A DNA stretch of 63,635 nt from Actinomadura harenae (GTDB lineage Bacteria; Actinomycetota; Actinomycetes; Streptosporangiales; Streptosporangiaceae), in NCBI RefSeq assembly GCF_003696215.1, contig NZ_RFFG01000050.1, forward strand, positions 1 through 63,635, written 5' to 3'. Numbering within the stretch: the first letter of the stretch is position 1; every line of letters begins with the position of its first letter. Both the position numbers and the translations under genes were made by a program. Shown one piece after another: positions 58,185 through 63,635 of this stretch. Below the pieces are notes generated by a model. It saw only the letters and a list, made by a program, of their open reading frames with translations, ran no database searches and was not told where the DNA came from.

Positions 58185-60317
58185 TCAGCCGCCGGGAGCG
58201 GGCTCCAGGTCCATCTCGCCGATGTCGCCGGCGTCCTCGACGGGGACGTCCTCGCGCTTCGCCAGTCCGCTCGGCAGCCAGACGAGGCGGCCCATGTCGA
58301 GCGTCAGCGCCGTCACCAGCACCGAACGCACGACGAAGGTGTCCAGCAGGATGCCGATCGAGACCGCCGCGCCCATCTCGATGAACGAGATCACCGGCAC
58401 GGTCGTCAGCACCGCGAAGGTGCCCGCCAGGACGAGGCCGGCCGAGGTGATCACGCCGCCGGTCGCGGTCAGCCCGGTCAGGGCCGCCCGCCGGGTGCCG
58501 AGCCGCCGCGCGTCCTCGCGCACGCGCGTCATGAGGAAGATGTTGTAGTCCACGCCGAGGGAGACGAGGAACACGAACACCAGCAGCGGGAACGAGGTGT
58601 CGGTCGCCTTGAACCCGAACACGTCGTGGAACAGCACCGAGCTGATCCCGATCGCGGCCAGGTACGACAGGACGACCGTCCCGATCAGCACCAGCGGCGC
58701 GACCAGCGCGCGCAGCAGCAGCGTCAGGACCACCATGACCGCCAGGAGCACGAGCGGGATCAGCAGCAGCGTGTCGTGGTCGTAGGCGCTGTTGGTGTCC
58801 TTGGTGAGCGCGGTCTGGCCGCCGACCTTCGCGTCCGCGCCGCCGATCGCGTGCACGGCGGTGCGCAGCCGGGAGACGGTGTCGAACGCCGCGCGGGTGT
58901 CGGGCTGGGCCCGCAGCGTCCCTTCGAGGTAGACCAGCCCGTCCTTCTGGACGGGCTCGGTCGTCGACGCGATCCCCCGGTCCCCGCTCAGCGCCTGCCG
59001 CAGCCGGGACGCCGCCCCCGCGTTGCCGATCACCACGACGGGCTGGCCGTTCTGGCCCGCCGCGTAGTGCCGGGCGAGGACCTCCTGGCCGAGCACCGAG
59101 CGCGGCTTGTCGAGGAAGGAGTCCTGGGACGCCAGGCCGGTCGCGTGGACCTGGAAGAGGCCGAACGACAGGAAGCCCAGCACGACGGCGGTGCCGATCC
59201 AGATCGCGCGGGGCCGCCGCGCGATGCGGGTCCCGGCGCGCGCCCACAGCCGGGCGCTGGTGACCTCGTCCGACCCGACCAGCGGCTTCCTCGGCCAGAA
59301 GATCCACCGGCCGAAGATGACGAGCAGGGCGGGCATCAGGGTCAGGGAGATGACCAGGCCGACGACGATGCCGATCGCCAGCACCGGGCCGAGCCCGGCG
59401 GTGTTGTTCATCTGCGCGAACTGGAGGCAGAGCAGCGCGACCGAGACGGTGGCGGCGCTCGCCACGATCGGCGGGGCGGCGCGGCGCAGCGCGACGGCCA
59501 TCGCCACGTGCCGGTCGGCGTGCCGCCGCAGCTCCTCGCGGTACCGCGAGAGCAGTAGCAGGGCGTAGTCGGTGCCCGCGCCGAACACGAGCACCAGGAG
59601 GAAGGCCGTGTCCTGGGCGTTGACCGTGAGCCCGGCGTGTTTGGCCAGCAGGTAGATGAAGCCCTGCGAGCCGGTCAGCGCGAGCATCGCGCACAGGAAG
59701 GGCAGGATCCACAGCACCGGGCTGCGGTAGGCGAACAGCAGGATCACGACGACGACGAGGATCGTGCCGAGCAGCTGCGTGGAGTTGAGGCCCGAGTACG
59801 CGTGGGTGGTGTCGGCGACGTAGGTGCCCATGCCCGCGAGGTGCACCGACATGCCCCCGCCGCCGGTCCCGGTGATCTTCTCGACCCCGTCGACCCGCTT
59901 GACGATCTTGGACGAGCCGTCCTTGCCCATCGTGATCGGCACGACGGTCTGCAGCGCCTTGCCGTCGGACGAGGCGATCGGCCCGGTGACCGGCCCCGCG
60001 ACGCCCTCGGCGCCGGCGAGCGCCTTCGCGTCCGCCGCGGCCTTGGCCTGGTCCGCGGGGGTGATCCCGGACGTCCGCTCGTAGACGACGACCGCGGGCA
60101 CGTCGTCCCCGTTCTGGAACCGCTTCTGGAGGTTCAGGACCCGGGTGGCCTCCGCCTTCCCCGGAAGCCACTGCGCGTAGTCGTTGTTCTCGGCGCTCGT
60201 GAGCTTCCCGGCCAGCGGCCCGACCACGATCATCGTCAGCAGGAGCCAGGCCACCAGGACGACCCATTTGCTCCATCTGCCGCAAACGAACCGGGTGACC
60301 CCGTTCTCTCTGTCCAT
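58185..60317 (-). CDS. MMPL/RND-family membrane exporter
   Basis: This 710-residue MMPL protein has the typical two-fold layout: a helix, a large extracellular loop (about residues 45-190), five to six helices including DTAFLLVLVFGAGTDYALLLLSRYREEL, a second loop, and a second helix block with FVFLVSLGVDYNIFLMTRVREDA. These are the paired GxDY motifs of the proton relay. In producers such proteins export lipophilic compounds and give self-resistance. The downstream ATG at 60317 is preferred to a GTG at 60341 because GGACGGAG precedes it. Confidence 0.9.
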   Translation of the reverse strand: MDRENGVTRFVCGRWSKWVVLVAWLLLTMIVVGPLAGKLTSAENNDYAQWLPGKAEATRVLNLQKRFQNGDDVPAVVVYERTSGITPADQAKAAADAKALAGAEGVAGPVTGPIASSDGKALQTVVPITMGKDGSSKIVKRVDGVEKITGTGGGGMSVHLAGMGTYVADTTHAYSGLNSTQLLGTILVVVVILLFAYRSPVLWILPFLCAMLALTGSQGFIYLLAKHAGLTVNAQDTAFLLVLVFGAGTDYALLLLSRYREELRRHADRHVAMAVALRRAAPPIVASAATVSVALLCLQFAQMNNTAGLGPVLAIGIVVGLVISLTLMPALLVIFGRWIFWPRKPLVGSDEVTSARLWARAGTRIARRPRAIWIGTAVVLGFLSFGLFQVHATGLASQDSFLDKPRSVLGQEVLARHYAAGQNGQPVVVIGNAGAASRLRQALSGDRGIASTTEPVQKDGLVYLEGTLRAQPDTRAAFDTVSRLRTAVHAIGGADAKVGGQTALTKDTNSAYDHDTLLLIPLVLLAVMVVLTLLLRALVAPLVLIGTVVLSYLAAIGISSVLFHDVFGFKATDTSFPLLVFVFLVSLGVDYNIFLMTRVREDARRLGTRRAALTGLTATGGVITSAGLVLAGTFAVLTTVPVISFIEMGAAVSIGILLDTFVVRSVLVTALTLDMGRLVWLPSGLAKREDVPVEDAGDIGEMDLEPAPGG

Positions 60318-60422
60318 GCACGCTCCGTCCGCGAAGCTCACTCAGGGGGGTGGGTACCTGTAAGACGGCACGCCCCCCGGAAACTCACCGCCCCCGCGCC
60401 CCTGGCTTTTGAGCACTTCAGA

Positions 60423-60464
60423 GCAATCCACGAGGTGCGCGGTGACCACCCCCCAACGGACGAT
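60423..60464 (+). promoter_or_regulatory. Cluster-type promoter before the glycosyltransferase
   Basis: GCAATCCACGAGGTGCGCG at 60423-60441 and GACGAT at 60459-60464, spacing 38; ATG at 60518. Confidence 0.55.
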
Positions 60465-60517
60465 GTCCGGGAATGCTCCGACCCGTGCCCGAGTAGCCCG
60501 TGTCCGAAGGAGAACCG

Positions 60518-61939
60518 ATGCGCGTTCTGTTCACGATCTATCCCAACTCGCTCGCGCACCTCTACCCGGTCGTGCCGCTCGCGTGGGCGCTCCAGAGCGC
60601 CGGGCACGAGGTCCGGGTGGCGGCGCACCACAGCGCCGCGGAGCAGATCATCACCACCGGCCTGTCCCCCGTGGCGCTCGGCGACCCCGACACGCCGGAG
60701 GTGCGGCTGACCGACGGCGCCAAGCCGCCGAAGACGCCCGAGGAGGTCGACGCGTACGCGCGGGTCCTCGGGCTGACCGAGCGGGAGCGCGAGCACTGGA
60801 TCACCTACTTCCAGTACCTGTTCGTCCCGATGTCGGACTACCTCCGGGTCGACCGCTCCGAGGCGTCCGACCTCGTCGAGTTCTGCCGCACCTGGCAGCC
60901 CGACCTGGTCCTGTGGGACGTCACCGTGCCGAGCGCCGCCGTCGCCGCGCGGGTCAGCGGCGCCGCGCAGGCGCGCCTGGTGAACGGCGAGGACGTCTTC
61001 GCGTTCAGCCTGGACAAGCTCGCCGAGCATGCCGGGGACCTCCGGGCCGCCGGGCTGGACGAGAACCCGCTCGCGACCATGATGCGGCCGCTCGCCGACA
61101 AGTACGGCGTCGAGATCGACCGGGAGCTCCTGCTCGGCCAGTTCAGCGTGGACACCATCCCGGACGGCCTCCAGCTGCCCACCCGCGTCAACCGGGTGCA
61201 CGTGCGCCACATCCCCTTCGCGGGCGCCCAGACCTTCCCGAAGTGGCTGCACGAGAAGCCCGAGCGTCCCCGCGTCGCACTGACCCTGGGCGAGTCCACG
61301 CGCCGCTTCATCCGCGGCGACTGGGACCGCACGCCCAAGATCATGAAGGCCCTGGAGGGGCTGGACATCGAGGTCGTCGCGACCCTGAACAGCCTCCAGC
61401 TCGACGACGTCGAGAAGATCCCCGACAACGTCCGCGTGATCGAGTGGGTGAACCTCACGCACCTGATGCCGACCTGCTCGGCGATGATCCACCACGGCGG
61501 CATCGGCACCTACTCGGCGGCCGTCCCGGCGAAGGTCCCGCACCTGGTGTGCGACATCGAGGGCGAGTCCCTCATGCTCCAGCCCGTCCAGGACACCGAC
61601 GCCTCGCGCACCGGCACCCTGCTGCCCGGCCTGGAGCACGGCAAGCGCGAGGAGCGGGACGCCGACGCCGGCCCGCCGCCGGTCTTCGAGCTCCCGGCCA
61701 AGAAGGTCGAGGCCACCCCGGTGTCGGAGTTCGTCATCGCGCAGGGCTCCGGCGCCCGCCTGGACCACCGGGCCCAGACCGTCGAGGAGATGCGCGCGCT
61801 GATCCTCGAGGTCGCGACCTCCGAGGCCTACCGCAAGGGCGCCGAGGACGTCCACGCGCAGTGGCTCGCCACGCCGAGCCCGAGCGACGTCGTGCCCGTC
61901 CTGGAGCGGCTGGCGGCCGAGCACCGGCGGCACGCCTGA
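60518..61939 (+). CDS. Antibiotic glycosyltransferase (GT1, EryCIII/SgcA6-like)
   Basis: This 473-residue GT-B enzyme has N-terminal MRVLFTIYPNSLAHLYPVVPLAWAL and the acceptor/donor-site motif MIHHGGIGTYSAAVPAKVPHLV. It should transfer the branched amino-pentose from its nucleotide to the enediyne core or side chain. Compared with typical family members, about 40 extra residues (Arg/Glu/Pro-rich, around EHGKREERDADAGPPP) follow the HHGG motif region, forming an insert near the donor pocket. Ribosome site AAGGAGA. It is monocistronic with a cluster-type promoter and its own terminator. Confidence 0.92.
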   Translation: MRVLFTIYPNSLAHLYPVVPLAWALQSAGHEVRVAAHHSAAEQIITTGLSPVALGDPDTPEVRLTDGAKPPKTPEEVDAYARVLGLTEREREHWITYFQYLFVPMSDYLRVDRSEASDLVEFCRTWQPDLVLWDVTVPSAAVAARVSGAAQARLVNGEDVFAFSLDKLAEHAGDLRAAGLDENPLATMMRPLADKYGVEIDRELLLGQFSVDTIPDGLQLPTRVNRVHVRHIPFAGAQTFPKWLHEKPERPRVALTLGESTRRFIRGDWDRTPKIMKALEGLDIEVVATLNSLQLDDVEKIPDNVRVIEWVNLTHLMPTCSAMIHHGGIGTYSAAVPAKVPHLVCDIEGESLMLQPVQDTDASRTGTLLPGLEHGKREERDADAGPPPVFELPAKKVEATPVSEFVIAQGSGARLDHRAQTVEEMRALILEVATSEAYRKGAEDVHAQWLATPSPSDVVPVLERLAAEHRRHA

Positions 61940-61953
61940 CGGACCGGCGGGGG

Positions 61954-61977
61954 CTCGGCCGGGACGTCCCGGCCGAG
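61954..61977. terminator. Terminator hairpin after the glycosyltransferase
   Basis: CTCGGCCGGGAC and GTCCCGGCCGAG form a perfect 24-base palindrome, extended by flanking G and C runs. Confidence 0.8.
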
Positions 61978-62060
61978 TCCCCGCCCCTGCCACTCCCCCG
62001 GCCCGCGCGTTCCGGCCGGTCGGCGGCCGCCCGGCGCGGGGCGGCCGCCGGTCGTGCCCG

Positions 62061-62438
62061 TCAGCCGGCCATTTGCTGGAGGGCCCAGCCGTTGCCGTCC
62101 GGGTCCTCGAAGTAGGCGTAGGAGACGCTGGGCTTCCCCGGGGCGCCCATGTGGCTGATCTCGCTGATCTCCACGCCCCGTCCGACGAGCTCCTCGCGGA
62201 CCTCCTCGATGTCCTTGACGACCAGGTGCAGGTTCTGGATCGCGCCGGGCGGCGTCTCGACCCAGCCGGCGCCGAAGCCGATCGAGCAGGCCGAGCCGGG
62301 CGGCGTCATCTGGACGATCCGGAAGCCGCCGCCGGGGTTCACGTCGTGGTCCAGGGTGAAGCCGCACTTCTCGTAAAAGGCGATCGACCGGTCCGGGTCG
62401 GACACGGGGATCGGCACCAGTTCGAGTTTGAGGTCCAT
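62061..62438 (-). CDS. Glyoxalase/bleomycin-resistance (VOC) fold protein
   Basis: 125 residues. It shows two beta-alpha-beta-beta-beta modules: LELVPIPVSDPDRSIAFYEKCGF and NLHLVVKDIEEVREELVGRGVEI, ending YAYFEDPDGNGWALQQM with a metal-type Glu. VOC proteins include glyoxalases, dioxygenases and drug-binding resistance proteins. In enediyne producers a sequestering resistance role would be attractive, but close relatives are common outside clusters, so this is open. A palindrome upstream (62486-62503) may be its operator. Confidence 0.8.
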   Translation of the reverse strand: MDLKLELVPIPVSDPDRSIAFYEKCGFTLDHDVNPGGGFRIVQMTPPGSACSIGFGAGWVETPPGAIQNLHLVVKDIEEVREELVGRGVEISEISHMGAPGKPSVSYAYFEDPDGNGWALQQMAG

Positions 62439-62779
62439 GGCCTGGATGTCCTTCCGCTAAACGCTACGAGACATACGTTGACGGGCCGATCCGGCCGGAT
62501 CGGCACCAGGCCCAGCAAACCACGACGGCCCCGGCGCCTGCCCCGGGAACACCCACTCCCGCCCCGGGCCGCGCCCCGTGGACGGCCGCCCTCGTGGCCG
62601 CGCCCGCCCCCGGGTGACGGCCGCCTCCGTGCCGGGTCGCGGGCCCGGGACCGGCCCGCACTCCGGGAGAAGCGCCGCCGCCGGGTCCGCCACGAGCATG
62701 AGGACCACACGCGCGTCGGCTCGCCCACGTGCCGCACGACCGGCGCCGTCCGTCGACGGTCCCGAGCTGAGGGGTGTCC
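62439..62779. other. 341-base divergent gap
   Basis: It contains the perfect 18-base palindrome CCGATCCGGCCGGATCGG at 62486-62503. No reading frame or cluster-type promoter was recognised in the rest. Confidence 0.5.
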
Positions 62780-63635
62780 ATGACCGAGAACGCGGAACCG
62801 CCCGTCGAGCCGCCGGCCTCCCCGGGCCCGCGCCGTCCGCCCGCCGCCGCCCCGCCCCCCGCCGGACGGGAACGGGGACGCGAACGCGGACGGGGACGGA
62901 ACCAGGGCCGGGGACGGCGGGTCGCACGAGGGGCCGCGGCGAGCGCCCTGGCCGGGCTGGCGGTGCTGGTGAGCACCGCGCCCCCGGCGCTGGCGTCGCC
63001 CGCGGTGCAGCCCGTGTCCACGTTCGGGCAGGTCCCGCAGATGGGCCTGAACATGGTGAACGGCGCGGCGCTGCACTGCCCGGCCGGGGTGACGGCGTGG
63101 TCGCCGATGATCGTGCCGATCGAGATGGCCATCCCGCACGGGGACCCGAACGGCAGCCTGGATCCCCGCGACGTCAAGAACATGCCGAACGACACGGCCC
63201 TCTGGTACCGGACGCTGGGCAGCACCACGTCCGGCGGGCCGATGGTCCTGGACAAGGCGTGGACGCAGGACGGCCGGAGCGACATCCCGATCGTCCGCAC
63301 CGGGCTGCGGTCGGGCACCTACCTGCTGGGCGCGCTGTGCGCAAAGCCCTCGCAGGGACGGCACGTGTACCCCCTCGACGCGAACGGCGCCCCCATCGGC
63401 GAGTGGTACGTCGTGACGTTCACCTGGGTGGACCGCCAGCCGACGCAGGGGACCTTCCGTTTCGAGCGGCAGTACACCGAGGCCGGGTCCGAAGCCGGAT
63501 CCGCCGGGTCGGCCGCCGCTCCCCCGACGGCCGCGGCCTCGGGCGCGCGGACGCACCACCACGGGTCCGGCGGCCTGGGCTGGCCGGGCTGGCTGGGGAT
63601 CGGCGCGGCCCTCGCCGCGGCCCTGGCGGTCGGCG
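62780..63635 (+). CDS. Secreted, probably C-terminally membrane-anchored surface protein (cut by window edge)
   Basis: The frame opens at ATG 62780 (GAGGGG upstream) and runs past the window end; 285 codons are seen. A Pro-rich and Arg-repeat leader (about residues 1-50, GRERGRERGRGR) precedes a hydrophobic signal helix ending STAPPALA. The extracellular part (about 75-235) has two Cys (ALHCPAG, GALCAKP) and aromatic beta-rich sequence. After a Gly/Ser/Ala linker with HHH, a second hydrophobic helix begins (GWLGIGAALAAALAVG), as in cell-surface proteins anchored by a C-terminal helix. No family recognised. It may belong to the cluster or mark its boundary. Confidence 0.75.
   Translation, partial: MTENAEPPVEPPASPGPRRPPAAAPPPAGRERGRERGRGRNQGRGRRVARGAAASALAGLAVLVSTAPPALASPAVQPVSTFGQVPQMGLNMVNGAALHCPAGVTAWSPMIVPIEMAIPHGDPNGSLDPRDVKNMPNDTALWYRTLGSTTSGGPMVLDKAWTQDGRSDIPIVRTGLRSGTYLLGALCAKPSQGRHVYPLDANGAPIGEWYVVTFTWVDRQPTQGTFRFERQYTEAGSEAGSAGSAAAPPTAAASGARTHHHGSGGLGWPGWLGIGAALAAALAVG

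Noticed and set aside
1..63635. tRNA, rRNA, insertion sequences or phage genes
   Set aside because: No cloverleaf-like gene, ribosomal RNA stretch, transposase or integrase motif was recognised on either strand.

Overview
The window is very G+C-rich, with strong third-codon G/C bias, frequent GTG starts and tight gene overlaps, as expected of an actinomycete. The gene set is an enediyne antibiotic gene cluster. The markers are UnbV and UnbU of the conserved enediyne core cassette, an SgcJ-family protein, a neocarzinostatin-type chromoprotein apoprotein, and homologues of nearly the whole C-1027 beta-tyrosine set: MIO aminomutase, flavin halogenase, phenol hydroxylase, free carrier protein and stand-alone condensation enzyme. 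The combination with an O-methyltransferase, a class III aminotransferase plus alcohol dehydrogenase, an aromatic iterative PKS with an aryl-AMP ligase, and a C-methyl amino-pentose pathway most resembles maduropeptin from Actinomadura. An Actinomadura-like host is therefore a reasonable inference but not proven. The core enediyne PKS, its thioesterase and UnbL are not in the window and must lie outside it.

Layout. 1-8 kb: antiporter (cut by the left edge), two paralogous flavin oxygenases flanking a secreted protein of unknown function, and an MFS exporter. 7.5-11.9 kb: a four-gene leftward operon with a sugar-1-phosphate thymidylyltransferase, a CMD/AhpD-like protein, a GMC oxidoreductase and its small partner. 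12-15.4 kb: a hydrolase that has lost its catalytic residues, a TetR regulator, a reductase-like protein and an ECF-type sigma factor. 15.5-29.9 kb: tyrosine-derived side-chain genes, ending with a sugar C-methyltransferase. 30-32.9 kb: cysteine desulfurase, SgcJ-like protein and a Cys-nucleophile hydrolase. 33.2-37 kb: UnbV, UnbU, a 41-residue membrane peptide and the apoprotein. 37.3-38.1 kb: AraC-type regulator. 38.9-48.4 kb: a nine-gene rightward operon (P450, condensation enzyme, TIM-barrel protein, second P450, nucleotide-sugar dehydrogenase, decarboxylase, SUMF1-fold protein, ThiS/MoaD-like protein, quinone oxidoreductase). 48.4-58.1 kb: lipoprotein, salicylyl-CoA-hydroxylase-like flavoprotein, aromatic PKS and aryl ligase. 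58.2 kb to the end: MMPL exporter, glycosyltransferase, glyoxalase-fold protein and the start of a surface protein.

How the genes fit together (inference from C-1027 and maduropeptin). L-Tyr becomes beta-Tyr, is loaded on a carrier protein, chlorinated, hydroxylated and O-methylated. The amine may then be exchanged for a hydroxyl by the aminotransferase and dehydrogenase, and the acid is joined to the enediyne core by the condensation enzyme. NDP-glucose is oxidised, decarboxylated and C-methylated to a branched pentose that the glycosyltransferase attaches. A methylsalicylate-type acid from the iterative PKS is activated by the aryl-AMP ligase and probably decorates the sugar. The product would be bound by the apoprotein and exported.

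The most striking non-coding signal is a bipartite promoter motif: GCA(A/T)T(C/T)-N3-A(G/A)G(A/G)TG(T/C)(G/C)G followed, at constant spacing, by an nAnnnT -10 box. It precedes at least fifteen transcription units across the window, including five divergent pairs, and marks what looks like a single regulon.
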